This document shows, piece by piece, positions 8,068 through 17,629 of a stretch of 55,829 bases of DNA (positions are counted from its first letter, which is position 1; every line of letters starts with the position of its first letter). The notes under the pieces are model-generated. The model ran no database searches, was not told the DNA's origin, and worked only from the letters and a program-made list of their open reading frames with translations. Position numbers and translations under genes: made by a program. This DNA is from Bacteroides sp. (GTDB taxonomy: Bacteria; Bacteroidota; Bacteroidia; Bacteroidales; Muribaculaceae). The stretch spans positions 1 to 55,829 of the forward strand of contig JAAVDO010000012.1 of NCBI GenBank assembly GCA_014801735.1, given 5' to 3'.

Positions 8068-8586
8068 TCAAAGAAAGGGTAGGAAGAACGGGCGACTACG
8101 GCGATAAGAATATGGCCGGAGGGCATCGCGGAGGCTCGAGAGGGCCTTTGACATGTGGTTTTCAACAGTCTTAACCGAGATTTTCAGTTCTGCGGCAATT
8201 TCATTATAGGTCAGGCCATCACGCTTTGCAGCCAGAAAAACCTCACGACATCTGGGCGGAAGGGCGGCAATGGCATTCCAGAGAGCAGCGTCGCGCTCGG
8301 CAGTATCCATTGTCTCGGAACTCACTTCGAGGTCGTTATACCGGTCGAGAGGAACAGACAGTGACGCATCAGCGGCAATGCGCAGGGCCTCGTTGCGGAC
8401 GATCCGGAAAAGATAGGCTTTGGGATTGTCGACAGACGCGGAATTTCCGAAATGCTGCCACGCTGCGACAAAGGACTGCTGCACGGCTTCGTCGGCAAGC
8501 AAGGTATCGCCAACAATACGCAAGGCGTACATGCACAGAGGCATGTACGTCTTGTCGAAAAGTTTATGGAAGTCTGAGTGGGTCAT
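8068..8586 (-). CDS. ECF-family RNA polymerase sigma factor
   Basis: At 172 residues it is typical for an extracytoplasmic-function sigma factor. Region 2 (about 6-72) contains FDKTYMPLCMYALRIVGD, DEAVQQSFVAAWQHF and PKAYLFRIVRNEALR. Region 4 (about 115-160) contains LPPRCREVFLAAKRDGLTY and the helix-turn-helix IAAELKISVKTVENHM. Region 3 is absent. It probably directs transcription of the FecR-TonB receptor-DUF4249 operon and of itself, since both carry the same upstream element. Unlike the usual sigma-FecR arrangement, a porin gene lies between it and the presumed anti-sigma gene. Confidence 0.92.
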   Translation of the reverse strand: MTHSDFHKLFDKTYMPLCMYALRIVGDTLLADEAVQQSFVAAWQHFGNSASVDNPKAYLFRIVRNEALRIAADASLSVPLDRYNDLEVSSETMDTAERDAALWNAIAALPPRCREVFLAAKRDGLTYNEIAAELKISVKTVENHMSKALSSLRDALRPYSYRRSRPFFLPFL

Positions 8587-8595
8587 ATCGCCTTA

Positions 8596-8625
8596 AAGAG
8601 GATAAATATGCCCGAAACCCCTATG
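8596..8625 (-). promoter_or_regulatory. Candidate autoregulatory ECF promoter of the sigma gene
   Basis: Minus strand: CATAGGGGTTT (8625-8615), 14 bases, CTCTT (8600-8596), identical in both blocks and in spacing to 6588-6617. If CTCTT is the -10 element, transcription would start only a few bases before the ATG at 8586, giving an almost leaderless message. Confidence 0.5.
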
Positions 8626-8664
8626 TCCGGGATAAAAAATATTGTCGGCGGGATTCAGTGTCTA

Positions 8665-9549
8665 TCAGTTTTTCGGGTAGACAACACCCTTTGCCGCAAG
8701 AAGAGTGTTGCGCATGAGCGATACGATCGTCATTGGTCCGACGCCACCGGGCACGGGTGTGATGAACGCACATTTTGGCTCGACATTGGCGAAATCTACG
8801 TCGCCCGACAGACGGAAACCGCTCTTTTTGGAGGGATCGGGCACACGGGTGGTGCCGACGTCAATCACTGTAGCACCCTCCTTGACCATATCGGCTGTAA
8901 CTGTGCCAGGACGGCCCATCGCAGCAATGAGGATATCGGCTTCGCGGCATATCTCGGGAATGTTCTCGCTATGGCTGTGAACAACGGTCACTGTCGAGTC
9001 GCCGGGTTCATGTTTCTGCATCATCAGAGTTGCCATAGGCTTGCCGACGATATTGCTTCGGCCAAGAATCACGCAGCGTTTGCCACGGGTCGGGATCTCA
9101 TATCGTTCGAGCAACTGCATAATGCCAGCGGGAGTGGCGCTGACAAAGCAGGGGAGACCAATTGACATGCGGCCTACATTGACGGGATGGAAGCCGTCGA
9201 CGTCCTTGCGGGGGTCGATGGCCTCGATCACACGCTGTTCGTCGATATGGGCGGGTAAGGGAAGCTGGACAATGAAACCGTCGACATCGGGATCGGCATT
9301 GAGTCCAGATATGGCTTCGAGGAGCTGCTGCTCGGTGCAGTCGTCTTCAAAACGGATAAGGGTTGACTTGAAACCGCACTGTCCGCAGGCTTTCACTTTG
9401 TGGCCTACATAGGTTTCTGAACCGCCGTCGTGGCCTACGAGAATAGCGGCGAGGTGCGGACGCTTGCCCCCGGCAGCCACGATGGCTTCAACTTCGGCAG
9501 CGATTTCCTGTTTGATAAGGTCGGCGACCTTCTTTCCATCAATCAGCAT
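8665..9549 (-). CDS. folD: Bifunctional methylene-THF dehydrogenase / methenyl-THF cyclohydrolase
   Basis: FolD interconverts methylene-, methenyl- and formyl-tetrahydrofolate in the cytoplasm, using NADP. The 294 residues fit. The catalytic Tyr-x-x-x-Lys lies in [17 protein letters not shown] (Tyr47, Lys51). The binding strand [16 protein letters not shown] and the Rossmann segment [19 protein letters not shown] are clear, and [16 protein letters not shown] closes the protein. It is the last gene of the panC-panD-ffh-folD run, 29 bases after ffh. The grouping suits coenzyme A and one-carbon supply but may only reflect shared growth control. Confidence 0.97.
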   Translation of the reverse strand: MLIDGKKVADLIKQEIAAEVEAIVAAGGKRPHLAAILVGHDGGSETYVGHKVKACGQCGFKSTLIRFEDDCTEQQLLEAISGLNADPDVDGFIVQLPLPAHIDEQRVIEAIDPRKDVDGFHPVNVGRMSIGLPCFVSATPAGIMQLLERYEIPTRGKRCVILGRSNIVGKPMATLMMQKHEPGDSTVTVVHSHSENIPEICREADILIAAMGRPGTVTADMVKEGATVIDVGTTRVPDPSKKSGFRLSGDVDFANVEPKCAFITPVPGGVGPMTIVSLMRNTLLAAKGVVYPKN

Positions 9550-9578
9550 AAAAATATCAGATTTAGTGGAAGAATGTA

Positions 9579-10928
9579 TTATTTTCTACGCATGTTCTTC
9601 ATCTCGCTCATGGCTCTTTTGAGCTTCATCGGGTTGCCCTTGAGCGCAGTGGCGGCGTGCATCATCTTGCGGGTGTCGGCAAACTGCTTCAACAGACGGT
9701 TGACCTCCTGGATAGAAGTACCCGAACCCTTTGCGATACGTTGGCGGCGTGAGCTGTTGATGATTTCGGGTTTGGCTCTTTCGGCGGGAGTCATCGAGCG
9801 AATGATTGCCTCAATCGACTTGAACGCGTTGTCGTCGATGTCAACGTCTTTAATTGCCTTTCCTACGCCGGGGATCATAGATGCAAGCTCTTTGAGATTG
9901 CCCATCTTCTTGATCTGCTGGATCTGGCTCATGAAGTCGTCGAAGTTGAACTGATTTTTCGCGATCTTTTTCTCCAGACGGCGGGCTTCTTCCTCATCGT
10001 AGGCTTTCTGGGCGCGTTCGACCAGGGTCACCACGTCGCCCATGCCGAGGATACGGTCGGCCATACGTGCGGGGTGGAAAGGGTCGATGGCATCAAGTTT
10101 CTCACCGGTACCTACAAACTTGATAGGTTTTGTAACGACAGTGCGGATCGAAAGAGCGGCACCACCACGGGTATCACCGTCGAGTTTAGTCAGTACAACA
10201 CCGTCGAAATCGAGGCGGTCGTTGAACTCCTTGGCTGTATTCACAGCGTCCTGACCGGTCATAGAGTCGACAACGAACAGTGTTTCCTGAGGCTTGATGG
10301 CATCTTTGATAGCAGCAATCTCGCGCATCATCTGCTCGTCGACAGCCAGACGGCCGGCGGTGTCGACAATTACCAGATCGAAATGATTGTCGCGGGCATA
10401 TCTGATAGCATTGCGTGCAATCGAAACGGGATCGTTGTTTCCCTCCTCGCTGTAGACGGGCACGTCGATCTGCGAGCCGAGCACCTTGAGCTGTTCGATA
10501 GCGGCAGGGCGATAGACGTCGCATGCAACCAGCAGCGGACGCTTAGCTTTCTCGCTCTTGAGCTTTTTGGCAAGCTTGCCGGAGAAAGTGGTCTTACCGG
10601 AACCCTGAAGACCTGACATCAATATCACCGTCGGATTGCCCGAAAGGTTGATCTGGGCGGTCTCGCCTCCCATAAGCGAGGCAAGTTCGTCGTGCACGAT
10701 CTTGACCATCAGCTCGCTGGGCTTGAGGGCGTTGATCACGTTCTGACCGAGGGCTTTGGCCTTGACGGTGTCGGTAAAGTTTTTTGCAACCTTATAGTTG
10801 ACGTCGGCATCGAGCAGGGCGCGGCGCACGTCTTTAAGGGTCTCGGCAACATTGATCTCGGTGATCTTGCCCTGACCTTTGATGAGCTTGAAGCTGCGTT
10901 CAAGCCGTTCGCTTAGATTTTCAAACAT
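9579..10928 (-). CDS. ffh: Signal recognition particle protein Ffh
   Basis: The SRP54 homologue binds signal sequences and 4.5S RNA and docks nascent membrane proteins to FtsY. It has 449 residues: N domain (1-90), GTPase domain with P-loop GLQGSGKTT (106-114), [21 protein letters not shown] and [10 protein letters not shown], then an M domain from about 295 with [18 protein letters not shown] and [12 protein letters not shown]. The protein ends soon after the last M-domain helix (MKNMRRK), without a long methionine-rich tail. It lies 24 bases after panD. The 4.5S RNA gene is not seen in this window. Confidence 0.98.
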   Translation of the reverse strand: MFENLSERLERSFKLIKGQGKITEINVAETLKDVRRALLDADVNYKVAKNFTDTVKAKALGQNVINALKPSELMVKIVHDELASLMGGETAQINLSGNPTVILMSGLQGSGKTTFSGKLAKKLKSEKAKRPLLVACDVYRPAAIEQLKVLGSQIDVPVYSEEGNNDPVSIARNAIRYARDNHFDLVIVDTAGRLAVDEQMMREIAAIKDAIKPQETLFVVDSMTGQDAVNTAKEFNDRLDFDGVVLTKLDGDTRGGAALSIRTVVTKPIKFVGTGEKLDAIDPFHPARMADRILGMGDVVTLVERAQKAYDEEEARRLEKKIAKNQFNFDDFMSQIQQIKKMGNLKELASMIPGVGKAIKDVDIDDNAFKSIEAIIRSMTPAERAKPEIINSSRRQRIAKGSGTSIQEVNRLLKQFADTRKMMHAATALKGNPMKLKRAMSEMKNMRRK

Positions 10929-10952
10929 GATAGTAGGGGAGGGAAAAACAGA

Positions 10953-11309
10953 TTAGTTCTGAGGAAGGCGATTGGTGGCCGTATCGGGGAATATTACAGC
11001 CGGACGATAATCGCGGGCCTCCTCGGGTGTCATCATGGCGTAGGCCATGATTATGACAACATCGCCGGTGTGTACGCGACGGGCGGCGGCGCCGTTAAGG
11101 CATATCACGCCGCTGTTGCGCGGGCCGGCGATAGCGTAGGTATCGAAACGCTCGCCATTGTTGTTGTCGACTATGAAAACGCGCTCACCCGGAAAAATTC
11201 CTGCTGCATCCATAAGATCAAGATCGATGGTTATGCTGCCGATGTAATCGAGATTGGCCTCGGTCACGGTGACGCGGTGTATTTTTGATTTGAGAATCTG
11301 TAACAGCAC
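10953..11309 (-). CDS. panD: Aspartate 1-decarboxylase
   Basis: PanD decarboxylates L-aspartate to beta-alanine for pantothenate synthesis. It is made as a 118-residue proenzyme cleaved between Gly24 and Ser25 (in [11 protein letters not shown]) to form the pyruvoyl cofactor. The lysine of LKSKIHR and the downstream [20 protein letters not shown] match the family. It follows panC by 12 bases; the two enzymes act in consecutive steps, PanC using the beta-alanine that PanD makes. Confidence 0.97.
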   Translation of the reverse strand: MLLQILKSKIHRVTVTEANLDYIGSITIDLDLMDAAGIFPGERVFIVDNNNGERFDTYAIAGPRNSGVICLNGAAARRVHTGDVVIIMAYAMMTPEEARDYRPAVIFPDTATNRLPQN

Positions 11310-11321
11310 TTTAAGGCAAAT

Positions 11322-12179
11322 TTAATTGTTCGGGGTGCGGTATGTGATGTTGTCGATCAGACGCACGTCGCCAAGATAGACAGTGATGCAGCCTACGGCA
11401 TAATCGGTATCGTCCCAGTTGGCGATTGGCTGCATGTCGTGGCCGTTGACTATCGAGAAATATTCCACCTTCATCTGAGGAATCTCGTTGATTGAAGTCA
11501 CAACTGCCTTTTCGGTCTCGGCCACCGAGGCCTCACGGCTCATAGCGACGCTGTCGGAAAGAACACGGTGGATTGAGGGTGCGAGATTGCGTTGTTCGGG
11601 GGTGAGGCGGACATTTCTGCTCGAAAGCGCCAGTCCGTCAGGTGCTCGCCGTATAGGGCAGGCTACTATCTCGATATTCTCGAAGCCGGCTATCTGAGCC
11701 ATTCGGCGGATGACGGCAATCTGCTGGAAGTCTTTTTCGCCGAAATATGCGCGGGTAGGATGGCTCCAGGCAAAAAGTTTGCTGACAATTTGAGCTACAC
11801 CGTTAAAGTGGCCGGGACGCATCGGTCCCTCCATAACTTCGGCCACCGGGCCGAGATCGAACACACGAGTGTCGGGTTCGGGATAGATCTCGCTTACCTC
11901 GGGTATGAAAGCGAAGTCGACACCGGCTTTCTGGAGAAGCGCACAATCGGCTTCTTCGGTGCGGGGATAGGTTCGCAGGTCGTCTGGATTGTTGAACTGG
12001 GTGGGATTGACGAAGATGCTGACAACAACAACATCGTTGTCGCGCCGTGCACGCTCAACAAGCGAAAGATGACCGTCGTGTAAGGCCCCCATGGTGGGAA
12101 CAAGACCTACCGATTTACCTTCGGCGCGGGCGCCGAGCGTGAGCTCATTCAGCTGGCTCACTTTACGAATTATTTCCAA
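11322..12179 (-). CDS. panC: Pantothenate synthetase
   Basis: PanC joins pantoate and beta-alanine with ATP to give pantothenate. The 285 residues show the nucleotidyltransferase signature [15 protein letters not shown] with HDGH at 34-37, [28 protein letters not shown], and the KMSKS-equivalent loop [13 protein letters not shown]. It is first in the panC-panD-ffh-folD run and has a good promoter at 12252-12282, divergent from recR. Confidence 0.97.
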   Translation of the reverse strand: MEIIRKVSQLNELTLGARAEGKSVGLVPTMGALHDGHLSLVERARRDNDVVVVSIFVNPTQFNNPDDLRTYPRTEEADCALLQKAGVDFAFIPEVSEIYPEPDTRVFDLGPVAEVMEGPMRPGHFNGVAQIVSKLFAWSHPTRAYFGEKDFQQIAVIRRMAQIAGFENIEIVACPIRRAPDGLALSSRNVRLTPEQRNLAPSIHRVLSDSVAMSREASVAETEKAVVTSINEIPQMKVEYFSIVNGHDMQPIANWDDTDYAVGCITVYLGDVRLIDNITYRTPNN

Positions 12180-12251
12180 AACTTATTGAAATAGTGGAAA
12201 ATATGATTGATGTATATTGGCCGCCCGCGATGGGACGGAATATTAACAGTG

Positions 12252-12282
12252 CAAAATTACACAATCTTATTTGTGTATCAAA
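12252..12282 (-). promoter_or_regulatory. Promoter of the panC-panD-ffh-folD run
   Basis: Minus strand: TTTG (12282-12279), 19 bases, TAATTTTG (12259-12252). Good match to the Bacteroidetes promoter, about 73 bases before the panC ATG. Confidence 0.7.
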
Positions 12283-12322
12283 ACTAATATTCACTAAAAT
12301 GCAGACGAAAAATTGTGCAGAG

Positions 12323-12354
12323 TTTGGATAAAAGTGCCAAAACCCGTAACTTTG
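12323..12354 (+). promoter_or_regulatory. Promoter of recR
   Basis: Plus strand: TTTG (12323-12326), 20 bases, TAACTTTG (12347-12354). Divergent from the panC promoter, about 40 bases away. Confidence 0.75.
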
Positions 12355-12435
12355 ACATAACTAATCTGTCGCCGGATTCACATCAGGCGCCTTACGTGGC
12401 GCGGGAAAATGGCCGGAGTCGGAAATTCAACCAAT

Positions 12436-13059
12436 ATGAACGAAGAATTTCAATCACCGCTGCTTGAAGCGGCGGTCACAGAACTGTCGCGTCTTCCCGG
12501 AATCGGCCGGAAGACTGCTTTGCGCCTTGCCCTACACCTGCTCAGGCGTGATGCTGCCGAGAGCGATGCTCTTGGCGAGGCAATCGTGCGTATGCGTCAC
12601 GACGTGAAATACTGCAAGGTTTGTCATAATATTTCCGATGAGGAGGTGTGTAGGATATGCAGCTCTGATTCACGCGACAAGCGAACGGTGTGTGTGGTCG
12701 AGTCGGTTCGTGATGTGATGATAATCGAGTCGACAGGGCAGTATCGGGGTCTGTATCACGTGCTGGGGGGAATAATCTCGCCTATCGACGGTATAAGTCC
12801 CGACATGATCGAGATCGCCTCGCTTGTCGACAGAGTGGCCGCCGGCGGTGTCGATGAAGTTATTCTTGCCCTCGGGGCTACCATGGAAGGTGACACGACC
12901 TGTTTCTATATCTACCGCAAACTGAGTAAGTTTGACAACGTGAGGATAACGCAGCTTGCACGCGGTGTGGCCGTGGGCAATGATCTTGAATACACCGACG
13001 AGATCACGCTCGGACGGTCGCTCATGCAGAGAACACTTTTCAGCGACACACTCAGATGA
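12436..13059 (+). CDS. recR: Recombination mediator protein RecR
   Basis: RecR works with RecO (and RecF) to load RecA on gapped DNA. From ATG 12436 the protein has 207 residues: a helix-hairpin-helix ([20 protein letters not shown]), a four-cysteine zinc finger (Cys60, 63, 72, 75 in [18 protein letters not shown]) and a Toprim domain ([31 protein letters not shown]). The open frame begins at ATG 12409, nine codons earlier, but [10 protein letters not shown] aligns with the normal family start. It overlaps the next gene by ATGA. Confidence 0.97.
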   Translation: MNEEFQSPLLEAAVTELSRLPGIGRKTALRLALHLLRRDAAESDALGEAIVRMRHDVKYCKVCHNISDEEVCRICSSDSRDKRTVCVVESVRDVMIIESTGQYRGLYHVLGGIISPIDGISPDMIEIASLVDRVAAGGVDEVILALGATMEGDTTCFYIYRKLSKFDNVRITQLARGVAVGNDLEYTDEITLGRSLMQRTLFSDTLR

Positions 13060-13601
13060 GCGGACGATTCGGCCTGCCGTTGCTTTGTGACGGTGTGATT
13101 CTGCTACGTGCGCTTGAGCCTTCGGATGTTGATATCACCCTGAAATGGGAGAACGATTCACGGCTATGGCATCTCGGCGATACAAAGGCTCCGTTTTCGC
13201 GCAGACAGATCGAGGAGTATGTGGCAACATACGACGGCGACATATTCTCGGCAGGACAACTCAGACTTATTGTCGAGAGCGTTGACAGCGGGAGTGCGCT
13301 CGGTGCTGTCGACCTTTATAATTTTGATGCGATAAACAGACGGTCGGCAGTAGGAATACTGATCGACGAACAATATAGACGCAATGGCATAGCGTTGAGA
13401 GCGCTCACACTGCTTTGTGATTACGTGTACCGGCGGCTGGGTCTCCGACAATTATGGGCATTATGTGCGTCATATAATACTGAGAGTATCGGTCTTTTCA
13501 CGAAATCCGGCTTCAGGCAATCGTGCAGGCTCGAGTCATGGATAAGAGATGGCGATCAATGGTATGATGCATTTGTGATGCAGAGAATATTTGTTGAATA
13601 A
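13056..13601 (+). CDS. GNAT-family N-acetyltransferase
   Basis: A 181-residue acetyl-CoA-dependent acetyltransferase of the RimJ/RimL-like type. The opening [26 protein letters not shown] is characteristic. The acetyl-CoA loop is in [19 protein letters not shown], and [17 protein letters not shown] is the usual motif B region. The target (protein, sugar or small molecule) cannot be read from the sequence. Its ATG overlaps the recR stop (ATGA at 13056-13059), indicating coupled translation, a pairing common in Bacteroidales. Confidence 0.9.
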   Translation: MSGRFGLPLLCDGVILLRALEPSDVDITLKWENDSRLWHLGDTKAPFSRRQIEEYVATYDGDIFSAGQLRLIVESVDSGSALGAVDLYNFDAINRRSAVGILIDEQYRRNGIALRALTLLCDYVYRRLGLRQLWALCASYNTESIGLFTKSGFRQSCRLESWIRDGDQWYDAFVMQRIFVE

Positions 13602-13660
13602 AAATATTATGAAAATGTGGATTTTATAGATGGATGTTATGTCTTGAATTGAAAAAGATT

Positions 13661-13668
13661 TATCTTTG
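13661..13668 (+). promoter_or_regulatory. -7 box of the beta-propeller lipoprotein pair
   Basis: TATCTTTG at 13661-13668 lies 26 bases before the ATG at 13695. There is no good TTTG at 19-21 bases upstream; the nearest TTG (13644) is only 14 away. Confidence 0.55.
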
Positions 13669-13694
13669 CATATCAACTATAAATATTTCAGAAA

Positions 13695-14783
13695 ATGAAA
13701 AAATTTTCCGGACTGATCATGCTTGGCATTGGCGCTTTAACTGCCGGGTGCAGCTCTGTGGGAGACGGATCTGCGGAGGTTCCCGTGATCGATCTTAAAG
13801 CAAATTTCGCCTGCCCTGACACAGGAGATCCAAACGGACTCTTTGAAGTGGTGGCCGCTCTGTGTCCGGCTGTGACCGACTCTACGCTACTTAGTCACCC
13901 ACAGATAGCAGGCGTCGACGGCAACATGATCTATCTTCATGATCCCCAAGGTGGTCTGATGGTTTTCGATATGATGGAAAACAGATGTGTGTCGTCGTTC
14001 AATCACGAAGGAGAGGGTCCCGGCGAGTATATTTATATCGGCGATGCATGGAAATCACCCGAGAGCGACGGCTGGACAGTGTTCGACCTGAGCGGTAAGA
14101 AAATCTTCGGATACACTTATGACGGCAAGTTCAAGTATGAGATTCAGAACGACAGTATCAGTAGTCTGTATCCCTGTGGCGATGGCTGGCTGGCAGCCAA
14201 CAGTGGTCTGACAAATAATTATCAGGTGTATTGGTTTTATTCCGCCGACTGGGCGAAAAAGGGAAGGCTTGACACTGTGCTGAGATATAAAAGAAATGAT
14301 TACTCGGGCATAGTACCTACAAGAGTTGTCTGCGACGCACGCACATATCTGGTAGAGAACGATACGGTCTACGACTTTTCGGAAGAGACGCTGAAAAGCG
14401 TGCTGGCTTTTGAGTCGGGAAACGAGTATAAGGGTCCCGATATAGACGAGGCGGATAAGAAAAACCGCATGTTCTATAAACCGGTATTCAGCAGCAATTA
14501 TGCAATGGTCACTTCTGTTGTTCAAGATGAGAAACTCTGTAGTTTTCAGATCTATCGTCTGAGTGATGGCAAATTGCTCTTCTCGACTACGATGTCTCTT
14601 GAGAAAAACAGGGATGCTGTCGGATTCCCGCTCACTCTTGACGGTAAGACCACTGTAGGCTTTCCTATGGAATATGCCGGCGCAGAATGTTTTTATCTTC
14701 TCGTGACTTCGGAAAATATGGCGGAAATCAACGACGATGATGATACTAATCCCGCTATCGTAAAAATCAGAATAAGGGAATAA
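13695..14783 (+). CDS. 6-bladed beta-propeller lipoprotein (first of a tandem pair)
   Basis: A 362-residue protein with a lipoprotein signal (MKKFSGLIMLGIGALTAGC, Cys19). The mature part reads as a Bacteroidales beta-propeller lipoprotein: VDGNMIYLHDPQGGLMVFDM, CVSSFNHEGEGPGEY, SGKKIFGYTYDGKF, and a terminal DDDTNPAIVKIRIRE. In this family the GxGPGEY element follows a blade. It shares its architecture and many segments with the next gene two bases later, so the pair arose by duplication. It is probably anchored at the outer membrane or cell surface. The function is unknown; no enzymatic motif is visible. Confidence 0.8.
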   Translation: MKKFSGLIMLGIGALTAGCSSVGDGSAEVPVIDLKANFACPDTGDPNGLFEVVAALCPAVTDSTLLSHPQIAGVDGNMIYLHDPQGGLMVFDMMENRCVSSFNHEGEGPGEYIYIGDAWKSPESDGWTVFDLSGKKIFGYTYDGKFKYEIQNDSISSLYPCGDGWLAANSGLTNNYQVYWFYSADWAKKGRLDTVLRYKRNDYSGIVPTRVVCDARTYLVENDTVYDFSEETLKSVLAFESGNEYKGPDIDEADKKNRMFYKPVFSSNYAMVTSVVQDEKLCSFQIYRLSDGKLLFSTTMSLEKNRDAVGFPLTLDGKTTVGFPMEYAGAECFYLLVTSENMAEINDDDDTNPAIVKIRIRE

Positions 14784-14785
14784 GG

Positions 14786-15892
14786 ATGAAACTGAGAAAA
14801 TCAACTTCATGTCTGTCTTTTGGCTTAGCACTCGGTGTAATAGCTACGGGAATTACAGGCTGTGGAGGCAACGGCGGTGCCGGCGGATCACCTGTCACGG
14901 TTATTGACCTGGGAGCGAATCTTGGCGCCGAGAATACCGAAGATATTTCAGAAGTATTTGAGATAGCTGACGTGCTTTGTCCTGCTGTCACCGATTCGAC
15001 CATGTTGCGTTGGCCGGAAGTGGGTGGCTACGATGGGAAGAATCTGTATCTTCACGCCGAAGAGGTGATGATGGTGTTCGATATGTCGAACGGCGACTGC
15101 CTGTATTCTTTCAATAAGAAAGGTAATGGCCCGGGCGAATATATCGCTCCATGGACTGCGTGGCGTACTCCCGGTTCTGACGGGTGGACCATCAGAGATT
15201 ACCGCACGCACAGAATCATGTCGTATACTGCTGACGGTACTTTTCTGGGAGCATTTGAAAACGACACCATAAGTGAGCTGATGCCTAACGGCGACGGGTG
15301 GATAGCTACCAACACCGTGGGAGTCAATAAAGAGATCGTGTTTTACCTTTATGACCAGTCCTGGCAACTGAAAGATTCGATCAACTCGGGTCTGACTTTC
15401 TATATGGTCGACGACGGGCAGGTTTATTTACCGATGGATATATCTGTCAGTGACGACCGTTCGTTTATGAGGGATAGAGATACGATTTATTCAGTCGTCG
15501 ATTCAAAGTTGGTGCCCGAAGTGGCAATTTCGGCTCCCAATATGACGAAGCGTGTGTCGACATTCGAAGAAGAACGTGAGCAGCGCAAATCCAGACTCTA
15601 TATATACAGGGCTGTTGTCAATCCGTCGTATGTGATGGTCGGTTTCACTAACGACGGTAAGGATTACGTGCAGATCTATAGCCGTCCGGATGGTAAGCTT
15701 GTATATTCACGGCGGTCAGATAATGAAAATCCGGGGCTACCGGTTACGATAAACGGAAAGGAAACCTATGGCGTACCGGTTTCAGTCGCCTATGATTCCG
15801 GATTCTTTGTTTTTGTCACGGCAGAGCGTATGGGCGAGCTGACCGGAGATGAAGATTCAAATCCGGCAATAGTGAGGATCAGGATGAAATAA
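14786..15892 (+). CDS. 6-bladed beta-propeller lipoprotein (second of a tandem pair)
   Basis: A 368-residue paralogue of the preceding protein with a lipobox at ATGITGCGG (Cys26). Shared landmarks include VLCPAVTDSTMLRWPEVGGYDGKN-like text, MMVFDMSNGDC, NKKGNGPGEY, and a C-terminus GDEDSNPAIVRIRMK. The gap to the first copy is two bases, so they are surely cotranscribed, and a strong hairpin follows directly after the stop. Divergence between copies is considerable in the middle blades, suggesting an old duplication with different ligands. Function unknown. Confidence 0.8.
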   Translation: MKLRKSTSCLSFGLALGVIATGITGCGGNGGAGGSPVTVIDLGANLGAENTEDISEVFEIADVLCPAVTDSTMLRWPEVGGYDGKNLYLHAEEVMMVFDMSNGDCLYSFNKKGNGPGEYIAPWTAWRTPGSDGWTIRDYRTHRIMSYTADGTFLGAFENDTISELMPNGDGWIATNTVGVNKEIVFYLYDQSWQLKDSINSGLTFYMVDDGQVYLPMDISVSDDRSFMRDRDTIYSVVDSKLVPEVAISAPNMTKRVSTFEEEREQRKSRLYIYRAVVNPSYVMVGFTNDGKDYVQIYSRPDGKLVYSRRSDNENPGLPVTINGKETYGVPVSVAYDSGFFVFVTAERMGELTGDEDSNPAIVRIRMK

Positions 15893-15940
15893 GAAATCGG
15901 GAGGCTGCGTCGGAAGGCGTGGCCTCCCGATTTCTTCTAA
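15893..15940. terminator. Terminator between the lipoprotein pair and the DUF6377 gene
   Basis: A perfect 13-bp stem, GAAATCGGGAGGC (15893-15905) with GCCTCCCGATTTC (15922-15934), starts at the base after the stop codon. TTC-rich sequence follows on the plus strand, and T-rich sequence follows on the minus strand, so it may serve both convergent genes. Confidence 0.8.
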
Positions 15941-16023
15941 TCATCCCTAAGTCTGTAATTCCGCTGTCGACTTACAAAAGGGCAGATGGCAGGAATCGAT
16001 CATTATTGCTAATGGCATGATTG

Positions 16024-17604
16024 TCATAGCGTAAGTATGTCCTGCTCAAAGGTGTCGCGGTTTATTGCCCGGTTGCGAATTTTGTTGCGGTAGGTATAGA
16101 TGGTGTTGATAGAGTAGTTGAGAATGTGGGAGATACGAGCTGAATCATCTATACCGAGCCTCATGAAGGCAAGGATCCTAAGATCAGTGTTAAGTTTCTC
16201 ATCCTTACGGAGTTCAAATCTGCACTCAGGCTTGAGCAACCTATTGACATTTTCAATGAAACCGGGATAGATATGAAGGAAAGCCTCGTCGAAGATATTG
16301 TAGAAGTCAGCACTCTGGTTCTCGACAAATTTGCCGGAAGTTGTGAGTCGGTAGAGCTCGTCGACCTGTCCTGCTGAAATCATGCTGGATACTATGTGGC
16401 AGAACTGGTGAATCTTGTCCATATACACCGAGCAAAGATCAAGAACCCTGCTGATATATATCTCTTTCATGCGGTTGCTCTCCTCAAGGTTGCGACGAAG
16501 TTTCTGTTGACGCTTAATATGGATTCGTAGCCTGCAAAGCGCGATGCAGAGACCGATTATGAACAGGCCCATAAAGATCAAGAGCCAGTTCATGCAACGC
16601 AAGGTTCTGCTCAGCTCCCGGCGGTGGACACTCTCGATCACCGGCAGCGACTGAGAGGTCTGAAGTATGCGCGACGTTGATCGGCACTCAATAGCACTCA
16701 GCAGTGCATTGTAAAGATAGTTGTGTGCCCGTTCGATTTGACCGAGCGATGCAAGCTGTTGTCCGAGATTCTGAAGGGAGGTAACCTCAAGAGTTGCACG
16801 GCGTGTGTCGGCAATAGCCGACAACGCGAGATAGTAAAGCGCATCGTTAGTCAGTGAATCTCTCATAGCGAGCTGCGAGAGAAGACTTGCGGATATGGCG
16901 TAAGAATTATCGGTAGGTTCGGTGAGATCGAGCACTTCGTGCAGAAAGGCCCGAGCCTTGTGTTTATCGCCGGTCATGAAATAAAACTCACCGAGTTGCA
17001 TAGCCCTCATCTCAACAGGCAACTCGGGATCGTTTTTCATTATCTCGGCAATTTGCCGCTGACAGGCGATAGCAACTGAATCATAGCTCTGTCGCACATC
17101 GGGGTAATTAGGATATAGCGAGGCGACATACTTATACAGGTTCTTTCCCGATGCGAAATAAAGACGCTTTAACTCGGGTGTGAGACCGGTTGTATCGACT
17201 GAAGAGAATTCGGCAATTCCTTCACTGATAAACCCCGCCTGAGGCAGCAGTGGAGCGCGACGAAGAATGAACTCGAGGGATTTTCTGGAATCGCCCTCAT
17301 CTTCGGAAAGCCGGAGTCCTTCCGAAAGATAATGGATAGCCGAGTCATTGTTGAAGGCGATATATTCACATCCGACCTGCATCAGCAACTCGGGCGTTGA
17401 TCCATTTGCCCGGACAAGCGATTTAAGCGAGTCGATGCTGCCGATACGCCGAGCGATGTATTTATCCCGGAGTTCAAGTTCATCATCAAGCGTCGTGAGT
17501 ATCTGCGAGAGTTGCCGGTCGGAAATTTCAGTAGAAGCGGGAACTGCTGGCTTAGGCATAAAAGCGAGCAAAACTCCCGCAGCTATGCACGCACAGATAG
17601 TCAT
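16024..17604 (-). CDS. DUF6377 protein: TPR-like sensor region, TM helix, C-terminal HTH-like regulator domain
   Basis: A 526-residue protein with an N-terminal hydrophobic segment, a long alpha-helical repeat region (about 30-325, TPR-like), a membrane helix (about 335-360, MNWLLIFMGLFIIGLCIALC), a coiled segment (KRQQKLRRNLEESNRMKEIY) and a C-terminal domain with DLRILAFMRLGIDDSARISH and ILNYSINTIYTYRNKIRNR. The last part resembles a LuxR-like helix-turn-helix, as in the Bacteroidetes DUF6377 family. Such proteins are presumed membrane-bound transcription regulators. It is last in the run after kdsA and the TPR gene (25-base gap). Targets are unknown. Confidence 0.8.
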   Translation of the reverse strand: MTICACIAAGVLLAFMPKPAVPASTEISDRQLSQILTTLDDELELRDKYIARRIGSIDSLKSLVRANGSTPELLMQVGCEYIAFNNDSAIHYLSEGLRLSEDEGDSRKSLEFILRRAPLLPQAGFISEGIAEFSSVDTTGLTPELKRLYFASGKNLYKYVASLYPNYPDVRQSYDSVAIACQRQIAEIMKNDPELPVEMRAMQLGEFYFMTGDKHKARAFLHEVLDLTEPTDNSYAISASLLSQLAMRDSLTNDALYYLALSAIADTRRATLEVTSLQNLGQQLASLGQIERAHNYLYNALLSAIECRSTSRILQTSQSLPVIESVHRRELSRTLRCMNWLLIFMGLFIIGLCIALCRLRIHIKRQQKLRRNLEESNRMKEIYISRVLDLCSVYMDKIHQFCHIVSSMISAGQVDELYRLTTSGKFVENQSADFYNIFDEAFLHIYPGFIENVNRLLKPECRFELRKDEKLNTDLRILAFMRLGIDDSARISHILNYSINTIYTYRNKIRNRAINRDTFEQDILTL

Positions 17605-17629
17605 TGTTAGAAGGAAGTGCTGATCAGGA

